A DNA stretch of 64,000 bases from Muribaculaceae bacterium (GTDB lineage Bacteria; Bacteroidota; Bacteroidia; Bacteroidales; Muribaculaceae), in contig JAFVPD010000015.1 of assembly GCA_017505535.1 (NCBI GenBank), positions 105,208 to 169,207 of the forward strand, in the 5' to 3' direction. Numbering within the stretch: the first letter of the stretch is position 1; each line of letters starts with the position of its first letter. The translations under genes and the position numbers were made by a program. Positions 16,439 to 26,464 of this stretch are shown here, in pieces. Under the pieces are notes generated by a model. The model saw nothing but the letters and a program-made list of their open reading frames with translations. It did no database searches and had not been told where the DNA came from.

Positions 16439-17983
16439 TTATGCAAGTTTACGCAATAGCGCATTTAAGCTCACATGGTCATGTATGAGTTTGTGAAGAT
16501 CGGCAATTGCTACGCGGTTTTGTTGCATAGAATCACGTTCACGAAGAGTAACAGTGCCATCTTCAAGAGTTTGGTGGTCAACGGTGATACAGAATGGAGT
16601 TCCAATTGCATCTTGACGGCGATAGCGTTTTCCAATTGAGTCTTTTTCTTCATAGTGAGTAGTGAAGTCAAACTTGAGATCGTTAACGATTTCGCGCGCT
16701 TTTTCGGGGAGACCATCTTTTCTCACAAGAGGCATCACGGCACATTTTACAGGTGCAAGAGCTGCAGGAAGGTGTAGTACAACACGAGTGTCGCCTCCTT
16801 CAAGTTTTTGTTCTTCATAAGAAGAGCAAAGAACAGAAAGGAACATGCGGTCAACACCGATTGAGGTCTCAATTACGTATGGAACATATGATTCATTGAG
16901 TTCAGGATCAAAGTATTTGATGTTCTTTCCTGAATATTTTTCGTGTTGAGAAAGGTCAAAGTTGGTGCGAGAGTGAATACCTTCAACTTCTTTGAACCCA
17001 AAAGGCATTTCAAATTCGATGTCGGTCGCTGCGTTGGCATAGTGGGCAAGTTTATCGTGGTCGTGATAGCGATATTTTTCATCGCCAAGACCAAGCGCTT
17101 TGTGCCATTTTAGGCGAGTTTCTTTCCATTTTGCAAACCATTTGAGTTCTTCACCGGGACGTACAAAGAATTGCATTTCCATTTGTTCAAATTCACGCAT
17201 GCGGAAGATGAATTGGCGAGCGACAATCTCATTACGGAACGCTTTACCAATTTGAGCGATACCAAAAGGCAGACGCATGCGACCTGTTTTTTGCACGTTG
17301 AGGTAGTTGACAAAAATACCTTGTGCTGTTTCGGGACGCAAATAAACTGCCATAGCACCATCGGCAGTACTACCCATTTCGGTTTTGAACATGAGGTTGA
17401 ATTGTCTCACTTCGGTCCAGTTTTTAGTACCTGAGATGGGGCAAACGATTTCTTGATCGATAATGATTTGACGTAGTTCGTCAAGATTGTTGTCGTTTAG
17501 AGCTTGAGCAAAGCGTTCGTGTAGAGCATCACGTTTAGCTGCAATTTCTTGAACGCGAGGATTTGTTTGACGGAAAAGTGCTTCATCAAATGATTCTCCG
17601 AAACGTTTAGCTGCTTTAGCAACTTCTTTTTCGATTTTATCGTCCATTTTTGCTAGTTCTTCTTCAATGAGAACGTCGGCACGATAACGTTTCTTAGAGT
17701 CTTTGTTGTCAATTAAAGGGTCGTTAAATGCATCAACGTGTCCTGATGCTTTCCAAATTGTTGGGTGCATAAAAATTGCAGAGTCAATACCAACGATGTT
17801 TTCGTTGAGTAGAGTCATCGCGTCCCACCAATAGCGCTTGATATTGTTTTTTAGTTCAACACCATTTTGACCATAGTCGTAAACGGCAGATAAACCATCA
17901 TAAATTTCACTTGATTGAAAAACAAAACCGTATTCCTTGGCGTGTGAAACGATTTTTTTGAAAACTTCTTCTTGTTGAGCCAT
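16439..17983 (-). CDS. glyS: Glycyl-tRNA synthetase, alpha2 class II type
   Basis: Charges tRNA-Gly with glycine. The 514 residues match the single-chain homodimeric type. Visible are class II motif 2 around FRNEIVARQFIFRMREFEQMEMQFF, the family-specific ETAQGIFVNYLNVQ and, near the C-terminus, motif 3 ETSIGVDRMFLSVLCSSYEEQ. It is followed by the anticodon-binding domain (APVKCAVMPLVRKDGLP). It starts a minus-strand unit with lemA and the FKBP gene. A TAAATTTG element at 18055-18062 lies 71 bp upstream. Confidence 0.96.
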   Translation of the reverse strand: MAQQEEVFKKIVSHAKEYGFVFQSSEIYDGLSAVYDYGQNGVELKNNIKRYWWDAMTLLNENIVGIDSAIFMHPTIWKASGHVDAFNDPLIDNKDSKKRYRADVLIEEELAKMDDKIEKEVAKAAKRFGESFDEALFRQTNPRVQEIAAKRDALHERFAQALNDNNLDELRQIIIDQEIVCPISGTKNWTEVRQFNLMFKTEMGSTADGAMAVYLRPETAQGIFVNYLNVQKTGRMRLPFGIAQIGKAFRNEIVARQFIFRMREFEQMEMQFFVRPGEELKWFAKWKETRLKWHKALGLGDEKYRYHDHDKLAHYANAATDIEFEMPFGFKEVEGIHSRTNFDLSQHEKYSGKNIKYFDPELNESYVPYVIETSIGVDRMFLSVLCSSYEEQKLEGGDTRVVLHLPAALAPVKCAVMPLVRKDGLPEKAREIVNDLKFDFTTHYEEKDSIGKRYRRQDAIGTPFCITVDHQTLEDGTVTLRERDSMQQNRVAIADLHKLIHDHVSLNALLRKLA

Positions 17984-18054
17984 AATAGGTATAAATTAAT
18001 AATTATTGATTGTCAATGGGTTGCATCGCTGGCTGTGATGTCCCATTTGGAGTG

Positions 18055-18062
18055 CAAATTTA
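18055..18062 (-). promoter_or_regulatory. -7 element TAAATTTG upstream of glyS
   Basis: An exact TAnnTTTG match on the minus strand, about 71 bp before the glyS start codon. No clear TTG is found at the -33 distance, so this is a weaker call. Confidence 0.4.
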
Positions 18063-18143
18063 CGCAAAAATATTGAGACTTCAGCATATTTACAGAAATG
18101 ACCATAAATATTGACAAATCTTCACTATCTATGCTTCGAGGGA

Positions 18144-19880
18144 TTATTCCCCAAAAAGGATTTTCCGGTCTCGTTGAATTGCCGGAGCAACGATGTCTTG
18201 TGGAATGAACTTCCAGTGGTTCAGTGGTTTGGCCTCGATTGTGCCTGATTTCTTAATGAGATTCATTAGATGGAATCGCAAGTCAATATCGGTTGCCCAT
18301 GTGATTCTTTTTGTGAGCTCATCGGCCGGAATACCTGCTCCTTGAGTGAGAAGATTACCTCCGCCATTGCCTCGATAGGAATTAATTGCAACACGATAAA
18401 TGCGCTCGGGGTCAAATGATGTGCCATCTGACATTGATGAGATTGAGATGCGTTGTCCTTTCTCTTTTGTCGCATCTACGGTGTAGATGATGCCTGCTGC
18501 TGAGTCAAAGTTGAATGTCGGATTCTCAAATTTTAATATTCCATTGGAATTTTCTGTGAGACGTAGGAGATGGTCTTCGGGTGTTTTAATAGTTGAAATC
18601 CACAGGTCGTAGGACATTTCAAGATAATCTTTAATCTCTTTTCCTGAAAGGTTCATGACATACAACATGTTCTCATATTTGTAGAGGTTGAACATGTCGC
18701 TCATTTTGATTTCGCCTTCATCAATTGTCGCATCGTATGATAATGGGGCAGCCATGGAAATCTCTGCGCCAGAGAGAGAGAGCTGGAGGGTGTGAATTAA
18801 ATCGACAAAGGCCGATGGACCGAAGTAGGCGTCTCGTGTTTTTAGAGGGTTGCGGTTGTATCCAATGGGTTGAGACACAAATTGTCCAATGATTTCTTTG
18901 TCTTTGTTGAACTTTTCATTGAATTCAGCGGTTGGAGTATATTTTGAAATTGTCTCCAATTGTGTGGAGATTTGTTTGTTGATAACTTTCCCGTCGTGGA
19001 GGGTGAATGTGATTGTAGCAACAGCTACAAGATTCCCGTTATTTGCCGGATTGAGTAGCGAAACTTGTTCATTTGCAATGTTGTAAAAAGTTTTGTTGGC
19101 TCGGCGATGGTCGTGTCCGCAAAGAATGAGGTCAAAGCCAGGTATGTTGCGAGCTATGAGTTCCGATGCATTTTCGGTGAGGGGCCCGGCCGAGCGTGTG
19201 CTGTCAACTCCTGAATGAAAAAGTCCTATTACAAAATCGGGCTTTTCGGTGTCGTGTATAATGTCAATCCATTTGCGGGCAGTCTCGGCCATGTCATCAA
19301 AACGTAGTCCACTCCACAAGTTTTCAGGCAACCATGCCGGAATTCCGGGAGTAGTGAGTCCTAAGATGGCAAATTTTAGGCCAAGTCGTTCTATGATGGT
19401 GTATGGCTTGATGTAGGGCTCGTCAGTAGCTGTATTAATGATATTTGCTCCAATAAAAGGGAAATCACATTGCTTAAACCAACGATCATATACGGCATGT
19501 CCGGCCTCAATGTCATGATTGCCAACTGAAGCGGCATCATATCCCATGTGGTTCATCATTCTTGCAACAATATGGGTGCTCGCAGTATCGAGAAAGTTGT
19601 AGTAATAAACAGTTGGTTGTCCTTGGAGGATATCGCCATTATCAAGTAATATTACGTTTTCATTGCCCAATGAATCGCGTTGGGCTTTAACGTATGAGTC
19701 AATATTGGCAAGGCTTGCATTCCATGCCTTACGGTTGATGAAATCATAGGGGAAAAGATTTCCATGTATGTCGGAAGTTTCAATGACGCGTATCGTGACT
19801 TGAGTCGTATCTTGGGCTGAAATTGAGTTGGATAGCATCATTAAAATAGAGAATAGGATCGAAATATGTAGTCGGTTCAT
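18144..19880 (-). CDS. 5'-nucleotidase / 2',3'-cyclic phosphodiesterase (UshA/CpdB-like)
   Basis: A 578-residue exported enzyme with a signal peptide ending in SISAQ. The N-terminal metallophosphoesterase domain shows ETSDIHGNLFPYD, LDNGDILQGQP, GNHDIEAG and LCGHDHR, which are the metal-ligand motifs. The C-terminal 5'-nucleotidase domain follows, ending in the conserved YRVAINSYRGNGGGN substrate loop. It should hydrolyse nucleotides or cyclic nucleotides in the periplasm. It follows the DUF3108 gene by 6 bp and probably shares its transcript. Confidence 0.9.
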   Translation of the reverse strand: MNRLHISILFSILMMLSNSISAQDTTQVTIRVIETSDIHGNLFPYDFINRKAWNASLANIDSYVKAQRDSLGNENVILLDNGDILQGQPTVYYYNFLDTASTHIVARMMNHMGYDAASVGNHDIEAGHAVYDRWFKQCDFPFIGANIINTATDEPYIKPYTIIERLGLKFAILGLTTPGIPAWLPENLWSGLRFDDMAETARKWIDIIHDTEKPDFVIGLFHSGVDSTRSAGPLTENASELIARNIPGFDLILCGHDHRRANKTFYNIANEQVSLLNPANNGNLVAVATITFTLHDGKVINKQISTQLETISKYTPTAEFNEKFNKDKEIIGQFVSQPIGYNRNPLKTRDAYFGPSAFVDLIHTLQLSLSGAEISMAAPLSYDATIDEGEIKMSDMFNLYKYENMLYVMNLSGKEIKDYLEMSYDLWISTIKTPEDHLLRLTENSNGILKFENPTFNFDSAAGIIYTVDATKEKGQRISISSMSDGTSFDPERIYRVAINSYRGNGGGNLLTQGAGIPADELTKRITWATDIDLRFHLMNLIKKSGTIEAKPLNHWKFIPQDIVAPAIQRDRKILFGE

Positions 19881-19886
19881 TTGTGA

Positions 19887-20642
19887 TTATTTAGTATAAA
19901 AGCATCTGACTTTGCCAATTGGTAATCGACCTTCGAGTTTTATCGGAATGCGTTTTGAATCAGCCGATATCCAGGTGTCAATGTCATCAGAAGATTTTTT
20001 GCCATTGTCAGATGTGAATCTGAAGCTGACATGGTAGGCATAGTATAACTTATTGTCAATATCAACCGAGGAATAACCATTGTATTTTATGGTGAGTTTT
20101 TCTTTTTTCTTCCCCGAGAAGATATTAATGGTCGAAGTAGCCCCTTTTTTCATTGAAGGGAAATCAAGGGTGCGTAAATAATAGAACACACTTAGCATAT
20201 CGACTGTTGTACCCGATGCGGTTAATGAGCGGTTCTCTATTTTTATTGGCTCATCTTCGGCCTTTTGTTTGTGTCGCACGCAATTGGCTGTAACAATATC
20301 GTTTTGACGCGAATATGTGACAATATCGTGAGTGAATTTGCCATCTTCGTGTGCAATTTTTTCGTATTTAAGAGGCTCTATTTGTGGCGTCATTGTGCAC
20401 AAAAGAGTGTCGCGTACACGATAAATGCGATCGGCCCATGGTTCGGAATGTGCAACAAGAGAGGCCTGATAACGACCATCTTTATTGCGAAGAGAGAGTG
20501 TCGCATGTCCTGCTTGGGTGTTGACAAGTCCCCATTTGTACATGATTTTGTATTTTATATCCTCGTCGGGAAGTGTGATGCTTTGAGCCATTAAACTCAA
20601 AGAATAAATCACAAACAATACTGATATTAAAACGCGATTCAT
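19887..20642 (-). CDS. DUF3108 domain secreted protein
   Basis: About 251 residues with a signal peptide ending in SLMAQ. The DUF3108 pattern is visible in YKIMYKWGLVNTQAGHATLSL, the strand series ending in GRLPIGKVRCFY, and the sequence FPSMKKGATSTINIFSGKK. The family is thought to adopt a lipocalin-like beta structure, with no assigned activity. I chose the ATG at 20642 (MNRVLISVLF); an ATG at 20648 is also possible. Directly upstream are four copies of a 7-bp repeat. Confidence 0.8.
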   Translation of the reverse strand: MNRVLISVLFVIYSLSLMAQSITLPDEDIKYKIMYKWGLVNTQAGHATLSLRNKDGRYQASLVAHSEPWADRIYRVRDTLLCTMTPQIEPLKYEKIAHEDGKFTHDIVTYSRQNDIVTANCVRHKQKAEDEPIKIENRSLTASGTTVDMLSVFYYLRTLDFPSMKKGATSTINIFSGKKKEKLTIKYNGYSSVDIDNKLYYAYHVSFRFTSDNGKKSSDDIDTWISADSKRIPIKLEGRLPIGKVRCFYTK

Positions 20643-20652
20643 AGTCATAAGC

Positions 20653-20680
20653 AAATGTTAAATGTTAAATGTTAAATGTT
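20653..20680. repeat. Four perfect copies of a 7-bp tandem repeat (AAATGTT)
   Basis: Four head-to-tail copies of AAATGTT lie directly before the start codon of the DUF3108 gene; on the mRNA strand this reads AACATTT four times. The repeat falls in the translation-initiation region, so copy-number change would alter spacing, not reading frame. Confidence 0.9.
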
Positions 20681-20707
20681 AGTTTGACGAGGTGTAAACA
20701 TTAAGGT

Positions 20708-21151
20708 TTAATCAATCGCAATTTTGATGCATAGTTTACGATGGTTGCCGATGCCAATGTTGGGTGCATGGGCTTCTTTAGGAAAGAATATGGCAAATTG
20801 TCCCGGACGAACTTGCAACAAGCATTGAGGGGCATCGCCATAAGACTCAATATCTCGACTTTCATCGTATGGATTGATGCAATTTTTGAGGTCGTTGATA
20901 GAAGACCACCCGATTGTTTCTTCTTCTGATTGAGGCGCGTGAATATCAATGTATTTACGATGAGCTTCAAGCATTTGTTGAGGCATCATTGCAACCTCTT
21001 GGCATCTTACTGTGATAGCTCCTTCTTCAAGGATTATTTCACCTTTGGGGAATCGGGTTTTATAGTTCTCTTTCAGCCAATTCAATGCTGTTAATAGGCG
21101 CGGATTTAGATTGACTATGTCGTTATAGTTGTTGATATCACCAAGTATCAT
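20708..21151 (-). CDS. YhcH/YjgK/YiaL family protein
   Basis: A 147-residue cupin-like protein of the family that includes the EbgC beta-subunit-like proteins and E. coli NanQ (YhcH). Diagnostic parts are MILGDINNY, the metal-binding EAHRKYIDIHAP, and the C-terminal GQFAIFFPKEAHAPNIGIG with its histidine. Members act on or bind sugars such as sialic acid; the substrate here is unknown. It follows tdk by 23 bp and precedes the DUF3108 gene by about 65 bp. Confidence 0.88.
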   Translation of the reverse strand: MILGDINNYNDIVNLNPRLLTALNWLKENYKTRFPKGEIILEEGAITVRCQEVAMMPQQMLEAHRKYIDIHAPQSEEETIGWSSINDLKNCINPYDESRDIESYGDAPQCLLQVRPGQFAIFFPKEAHAPNIGIGNHRKLCIKIAID

Positions 21152-21174
21152 AATTTTCAGACAATTGCTTGAGA

Positions 21175-21801
21175 TTATTTAAATAGAGGTAATGTGTCGC
21201 GTGATGCTTGTTCAATGCGTTTGTTGCGCCAACATTTGCGACATACGGCAATGTATCGGTCATCTCCTCCAATTTCAACTTGTGCACCATCTTCAACAAA
21301 ATCACCATTAGCATCTATACGAGCATTGATTATGGTTTTTCGACCGCATGTACAAGTTGATTTTATTTCATCGATAGTGTCGGCAATCTCAAATAAACGA
21401 CGAGAGCCTTCAAACATGTTTGATTTAAAATCGGTGCGAAGTCCGTAACAAACGACATTGCTTCCGAAATCGTCAACAATGCGGGCGAGTTGATCTACTT
21501 GTTCTGGTGTGAGAAACTGAGCTTCATCAATAAGAAACCAATCAATAACAGCCATATTCTCTTCAAAGAGTTCTTGTGCAAGTTGATATAGGTCGGTTTC
21601 ATGATAAATCCATTGGCATTCTCGTTCAATGCCAATGCGCGATTTAATCACGTTGCGGTCCTCTCTCGTGTCGATAATTGGCTTCATGCACACGTATTTC
21701 ATGCCTCTTTCTTCAAAGTTGTAGGCCGATGTGAGAAGTAGCGCGGTTTTTGCCGAGCCCATTGTTCCGTAGCGGAAATATAATTTGCCTTTGCGGTTCA
21801 T
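21175..21801 (-). CDS. tdk: Thymidine kinase
   Basis: Phosphorylates thymidine in the salvage pathway. The 208-residue type II enzyme has a P-loop variant RYGTMGSAKTALLL, the catalytic region WFLIDEAQFLTPEQVDQL, the lasso-like loop VVCYGLRTDFKSNMFEGSRRLFEIAD, and the structural zinc motif CTCGRK paired with CRKCW. The P-loop carries the normal final Lys-Thr. It is upstream of yhcH, DUF3108 and the 5'-nucleotidase gene, giving a loose nucleotide-salvage theme. Confidence 0.95.
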   Translation of the reverse strand: MNRKGKLYFRYGTMGSAKTALLLTSAYNFEERGMKYVCMKPIIDTREDRNVIKSRIGIERECQWIYHETDLYQLAQELFEENMAVIDWFLIDEAQFLTPEQVDQLARIVDDFGSNVVCYGLRTDFKSNMFEGSRRLFEIADTIDEIKSTCTCGRKTIINARIDANGDFVEDGAQVEIGGDDRYIAVCRKCWRNKRIEQASRDTLPLFK

Positions 21802-21935
21802 GTGAGTTTTTTATTGTCGGATTTTTCTCCCGTTATAAATGTGTATTGTGCCGTAAAGTTAATAAGATTTCTGCGAAGATGTTCTATTGGAGTATCAAAA
21901 CTTTTGAACAAAATTGATAATCTGACATGCCTAAA

Positions 21936-21970
21936 ATGATTAAACCCCACAAAATGCGGGGTTTAATCAT
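21936..21970 (-). terminator. Terminator after the his-antiporter transcript
   Basis: A perfect 13-bp stem (atgattaaacccc/ggggtttaatcat) with a 9-nt loop, 20 bp beyond the antiporter stop on the minus strand, followed there by a short U-run (TTTTAG). Confidence 0.75.
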
Positions 21971-21989
21971 GTGTATTGTTGAATAATGT

Positions 21990-22970
21990 TTATGCCGACA
22001 TGATGAGGACGGTTGTGTATGCTATGTAGCACGCAACCATTAACGCTCCTTCGATGCGAGTGATTGTGCGGGTCTTGAAAAACCAACCCACAAACCAGAA
22101 TAATAATGCAGAACCAACAAGTACAGCCATGTCAAAATTTGTGATACCTCCAAGTTTTAATGGCGTAATTGTTGCACTTGTGCCAAGAATGAAGAAACTA
22201 TTGAATATGTTGCTACCGATGACGTTACCAATCGCAATACCTGAATTTTTCTTCAATGCGGCGGTTACCGATGTGGCAAGTTCAGGCAGTGATGTTCCGC
22301 CTGCTACGAGGGTGAGACCAATCAGTGATTCGCTGGCACCAAGAGCGCGAGCTACGTTGCTGGCACCATCAACAAACAGTTGTCCGCCAAAGATTAAACC
22401 TGCTAATCCAAATAAAATAAATAAAGCCGATTTCCATCCTGGCATTGACTTAACGGGTGCGTCACTATCAGATGAAGTCCCATTCTTGGCAATTGAGAAT
22501 GTATAGCGCATAAATATTGCAAAAAATAGGAGCAATATTATTCCATCAATGCGACTTAAGATGTTTTCAGATGCCCCATCTAAGAGCATATCGTTGGCGC
22601 AGAATACAACTGCTAATGCAGAAAGTATCACAAGAGGTATTTCATTTGTCATATTGGTTTTGGCAACCTTTATAGGGAGCACAACGGCTGTGACACCAAC
22701 TATCATTAACACATTGAAAATGTTACTACCAACAACATTGCCGATTGCCATCTCGGTACTGCCATTGAAGGAAGACATGAGACTTACAACGAGTTCAGGT
22801 GCAGAGGTTCCCAATGCAACGATTGTTAAACCAATTACGAGGTCGCTAACTCCCCATTTTTTTGCAACAGCGGCAGAACCATCGGTAAGGCAGTTGGCCC
22901 CGATAAGAATTAATGCTAATCCCCCGATGAGAAATAGAATGTCAAGAATGATTTCCATAATAGTTGTCAA
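21990..22970 (-). CDS. Calcium/sodium antiporter (CaCA family, YrbG-like)
   Basis: A 326-residue inner-membrane exchanger with about ten hydrophobic helices and the two inverted alpha-repeats of the family: ALGTSAPELVVSLMSS with GNVVGSNIFNVLM in the first half, and AGGTSLPELATSVTAA with GNVIGSNIFNSFF in the second. The acidic residues of GTSAPEL and GTSLPEL form the ion site. It begins 8 bp after the hisB stop with no terminator between them, so it is probably cotranscribed with the histidine genes, an unexpected partner. Confidence 0.9.
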   Translation of the reverse strand: MTTIMEIILDILFLIGGLALILIGANCLTDGSAAVAKKWGVSDLVIGLTIVALGTSAPELVVSLMSSFNGSTEMAIGNVVGSNIFNVLMIVGVTAVVLPIKVAKTNMTNEIPLVILSALAVVFCANDMLLDGASENILSRIDGIILLLFFAIFMRYTFSIAKNGTSSDSDAPVKSMPGWKSALFILFGLAGLIFGGQLFVDGASNVARALGASESLIGLTLVAGGTSLPELATSVTAALKKNSGIAIGNVIGSNIFNSFFILGTSATITPLKLGGITNFDMAVLVGSALLFWFVGWFFKTRTITRIEGALMVACYIAYTTVLIMSA

Positions 22971-22978
22971 GTGATTGA

Positions 22979-24121
22979 TTATAGCGTGCCTTTGGTTGAA
23001 GGCAAAGTGTATTTATAAATATCACGTTTGATTGCCATTTTTATTGCGCGAGCCAAAGATTTAAATATTCCTTCTATCTTATGATGCTCGTTTTGGCCTT
23101 CTGCGCGAATGAACAAGTTCATGCGTGCACTATCGCTCAGGCTTTTGAAGAAGTGTAGGAACATTTCTGTTGGCATGTCGCCTACATATTCACGATTGAA
23201 TTGTGCGTCCCACACAAGCCATGGCCGTCCACCAAAATCAATTGCTACGGTACACAAACAGTCGTCCATAGGTAAGACATATCCATATCGTTCAATTCCT
23301 CGTTTATCGCCGAGTGCTTGTCTAAGTGCGTCGCCAAGCGCAATGGCGGTGTCCTCGATAGTGTGGTGCTCGTCAACGTTTAAATCGCCGATTGTTTGGA
23401 TTGATAGGTCAATGCCGGCGTGCTTGCCAATTTGTTCCAGCATATGGTCAAAAAATCCCAAACCGGTAGAAATGTTGCAACGACCATTGCCATCAAGGTC
23501 AATTTCAACCGAGATGTTGGTTTCGGCAGTAGCTCGTTTGACCGATGCTTTGCGTGAACCCCCTTGAAGAAATTCGGTGATTTTATCCCATGATAATGTT
23601 GCAAGTTCTACTGTTGAGGCAAGGTTGGAGTCGGCTAATAGGTTGGCTGCTTTGTTAGGCTCTTGAAAGAGAATTGCTTTACAACCGAGGTTTTTTGCAA
23701 GTTGCACGTCACTCAATCGGTCGCCGATAACAAAAGAGTTCTCAAGGTCATAATCTCCGGTCAGATAATGCGTGAGGAGGGCTGTCCCCGGTTTTCGAGT
23801 GGGGGCATGTTCATGCTCAAATGTGCGGTCAATAATGATTTCATCAAATGTTACGCCCTCGTTCTCAAATGTTTTGAGCATTTTGTTGTGTGCAGGCCAA
23901 AATGTTTCTTCAGGAAATGAATCGGTACCTAATCCGTCTTGATTGGTTACCATGACGAGTTTAAAAGGCAACTTATGTGCAATGAAATGCATTGCTCTTA
24001 ACGCTCCCGGTATTAACTCAAGTTTCTCGAGTGAATCTACTTGAAAATCAATGGGTGGCTCACAAATTAGAGTGCCGTCTCTATCGATAAAAAGTACGCG
24101 AGGCTTATTTGACTGAGTCAT
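22979..24121 (-). CDS. hisB: Bifunctional histidinol-phosphatase / imidazoleglycerol-phosphate dehydratase
   Basis: Catalyses two steps of histidine synthesis. The N-terminal HAD phosphatase (about residues 1-170) carries LFIDRDGTL and later [18 protein letters not shown]. The C-terminal dehydratase (about 190-380) carries [43 protein letters not shown] and the final [19 protein letters not shown] with the metal histidines. The 380 residues fit the bifunctional type. The start overlaps the end of hisC by 17 bp. Confidence 0.95.
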   Translation of the reverse strand: MTQSNKPRVLFIDRDGTLICEPPIDFQVDSLEKLELIPGALRAMHFIAHKLPFKLVMVTNQDGLGTDSFPEETFWPAHNKMLKTFENEGVTFDEIIIDRTFEHEHAPTRKPGTALLTHYLTGDYDLENSFVIGDRLSDVQLAKNLGCKAILFQEPNKAANLLADSNLASTVELATLSWDKITEFLQGGSRKASVKRATAETNISVEIDLDGNGRCNISTGLGFFDHMLEQIGKHAGIDLSIQTIGDLNVDEHHTIEDTAIALGDALRQALGDKRGIERYGYVLPMDDCLCTVAIDFGGRPWLVWDAQFNREYVGDMPTEMFLHFFKSLSDSARMNLFIRAEGQNEHHKIEGIFKSLARAIKMAIKRDIYKYTLPSTKGTL

Positions 24122-25145
24122 ATTGTTGTAGCATTTTTATGAGAAGATTATTTTCGTTGTCATCGCCCACTGTTATGCGAAGACAATTGTTGCAAAGAGC
24201 AACCTTAGACCTATTCCTGACAACAACTCCGCACTGACACAAATATTGATAAATCGCATCGGCATCAGTTACTTTCACTAATAGGAAGTTGGCATCAGAA
24301 GGGTATATTTCCTTTACCAATTTGAGCGCGAGCAACTCTTTAGCAAGATTGATGCGTGCGGTGATTATATCAGCCACAACTTGTTTTATGTGGGCTGCAT
24401 TGTTTAATACGGTAAGCGCTTGTTGTTGTGTGAGGAGGCTTATATTGTAGGGGTATTTTACTTTGTTGAAAATGCCGATGATTTCTGTCGAAGCAAAGGC
24501 AATGCCAAGTCTGATGGCTGCGCTTGCCCAAGCCTTTGAAAATGTTTGCATTACAATCAACCGTGGAAACTCTTCAAGAGCCGAAACCATCGATCCTGCT
24601 TCGGAGAAGTCAATGTATGCTTCATCTACAATGGTAATTCCGTTAAAACGTTGACATATTTTTTTTATGTCTTGGATTGAAAATGCGTTGGCCGTCGGGT
24701 TGTTGGGTGAGCATATCCACACAATTTTGGTATTGCTATCACATGCATCAATTATCGAATCGATATTGAGTGTGAAATCATCGTTGAGTTTTGCACGTCG
24801 ATACTCAACGTCGTTAACTTGTGCGCACACTTGATACATACCATAGGTTGGCTCGATAGCGACAACATTGTCAATACCGGAACGGCAGAATACACGATAG
24901 GCTATATCAATACATTCATCACTGCCTACTCCCAAAAATATATTCTCAGGGTTAACTCCTCTAAGTTCTGCAATTCGTTGTTTAACTTGTTTTTGTAGAG
25001 GGTCGGGATATCTGTTGTATCCTAATATGCGACTATTTTCGTTCGCATCAAGCCAAGCTTGTGCTTCGCCTGAGAATTCATCGCGAGCACATGTATAGGG
25101 AGTAAGGTCCCAAATATTAGGTCGGACTAAGTCTTGTAGTGTCAT
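24105..25145 (-). CDS. hisC: Histidinol-phosphate aminotransferase
   Basis: A class I/II PLP aminotransferase of 346 residues that makes histidinol phosphate from imidazole acetol phosphate and glutamate. Visible are [18 protein letters not shown], the loop [31 protein letters not shown] and the PLP lysine in [16 protein letters not shown], then the C-terminal arginine in [11 protein letters not shown]. It begins 8 bp after hisD and overlaps hisB. Confidence 0.95.
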   Translation of the reverse strand: MTLQDLVRPNIWDLTPYTCARDEFSGEAQAWLDANENSRILGYNRYPDPLQKQVKQRIAELRGVNPENIFLGVGSDECIDIAYRVFCRSGIDNVVAIEPTYGMYQVCAQVNDVEYRRAKLNDDFTLNIDSIIDACDSNTKIVWICSPNNPTANAFSIQDIKKICQRFNGITIVDEAYIDFSEAGSMVSALEEFPRLIVMQTFSKAWASAAIRLGIAFASTEIIGIFNKVKYPYNISLLTQQQALTVLNNAAHIKQVVADIITARINLAKELLALKLVKEIYPSDANFLLVKVTDADAIYQYLCQCGVVVRNRSKVALCNNCLRITVGDDNENNLLIKMLQQYDSVK

Positions 25146-25153
25146 AGTGAGGA

Positions 25154-26449
25154 TTACTTGTTATTTTTGACTGCATTTATGCGCAGAGTCATTGCCATTT
25201 TGTGGGCAATGAGATCTTCGTTCTCAGCCATGATTTCAACTATGCGACCAATTGATTCAATACCCTGTTCATTGAGTCTTTGGAAAGTGATTTTTTTGCA
25301 AAAGCTATCAATGTTCACGCCGCTATAAGCAGTAGCATAACCCGAAGTAGGGAGGGTGTGATTGGTTCCTGATGCATAGTCTCCGGCACTCTCAGGAGAG
25401 TAGGGGCCAACGAAAACCGAGCCGGCATTTTCTATGCGGGAGCATATCTCAGTTGCGTCACTATGATTTATGATGAGATGCTCCGGTGCATAGGCATTGG
25501 AGAAATCAATTATTTGGTCAAGGTCTTTTAATAGAATGATGCGACTGTGGCTGAGCGACTTTTCAATCATGTCACGACGTGGCATCACGTTGAGAAGATT
25601 TTCAAGTTGTTGAGACAACTCTTCAATTAATTTCTCCGATGTGGTGAGCAGAATTGATTGGCTGTCAGGTCCATGTTCGGCTTGAGACAAAAAATCGGCA
25701 GCAACAAAGTCGGCACGAGCATTATCGTCGGCAATTACAAGTACTTCAGATGGTCCGGCAGGCATATCTATCGCAACTGTGTCTTTAGAAACTTGTTGTT
25801 TTGCTTCCATGACAAATCTATTGCCGGGGCCAAATATCTTGTGTACCGGAGTGATTGTATCTGTTCCAAAGGCCATGGCGGCAATAGCTTGAGCTCCTCC
25901 GGTTTTGTAGATGCGAGTAACTCCTGCCACTTTGGCTGCATATAAAATCGCAGGGTGAACTTTTCCGTCTTTAGACGCAGGTGTGCAGAGTGAAATCTCT
26001 TTACACCCGGCAATGCGGGCCGGTGCTGCGAGCATTAGTACGGTTGAGAATAATGGAGAATTTCCTCCGGGGATATATAACCCAACCTTTGAAATGGGGA
26101 CAGCTCGTTGTTCGCATACAACTCCTGGGGCCGTTTCAACAACGATAGGCTTCATTAGCTGAGCTTCGTGGAAACGAGAAATATTTTCAAACGCAATTGT
26201 AATGGCTTGTTTTAATTCCTCCGATACGAGCGATGCGGCCTCTTCGATTTCATCGTCTGAAACAATCAGATTATCAAGTTGGGCTCCTGTGAATCGGGCT
26301 TCATATTCCAAAATGGCTTGGTCTCCGCGTTGTAGCACGTCGTCAAGAATATCGGAGACAATTTTGGTAACCTCTTGAGCCGAGCTGCTATTTGCTCGTT
26401 TACAAAGTAAGGGCCAGGTATTGCGTTGAGGGTAGCGTACTATATCCAT
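25154..26449 (-). CDS. hisD: Histidinol dehydrogenase
   Basis: The last two oxidation steps of histidine synthesis, NAD- and zinc-dependent. The 431 residues show VPGGNSPLFSTVLM in place of the usual GG-T/K-A loop, then KTGGAQAIAAMAFGT, KIFGPGNRFVMEAKQ, DMPAGPSEVLVIAD, LSQAEHGPDSQSIL with the zinc and catalytic residues, and NAYAPEHLIIN followed by GDYASGTNHTLPTSGYATAYSG. It lies between hisG (15 bp) and hisC (8 bp). Confidence 0.95.
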   Translation of the reverse strand: MDIVRYPQRNTWPLLCKRANSSSAQEVTKIVSDILDDVLQRGDQAILEYEARFTGAQLDNLIVSDDEIEEAASLVSEELKQAITIAFENISRFHEAQLMKPIVVETAPGVVCEQRAVPISKVGLYIPGGNSPLFSTVLMLAAPARIAGCKEISLCTPASKDGKVHPAILYAAKVAGVTRIYKTGGAQAIAAMAFGTDTITPVHKIFGPGNRFVMEAKQQVSKDTVAIDMPAGPSEVLVIADDNARADFVAADFLSQAEHGPDSQSILLTTSEKLIEELSQQLENLLNVMPRRDMIEKSLSHSRIILLKDLDQIIDFSNAYAPEHLIINHSDATEICSRIENAGSVFVGPYSPESAGDYASGTNHTLPTSGYATAYSGVNIDSFCKKITFQRLNEQGIESIGRIVEIMAENEDLIAHKMAMTLRINAVKNNK

Positions 26450-26464
26450 GATGGTGATTTAGTC

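Noticed and set aside
22054..22974. Plus-strand frames opposite the Ca/Na antiporter
   Set aside because: The antiporter's repeats are clear on the minus strand; the antisense frames are mirror products of hydrophobic codons.
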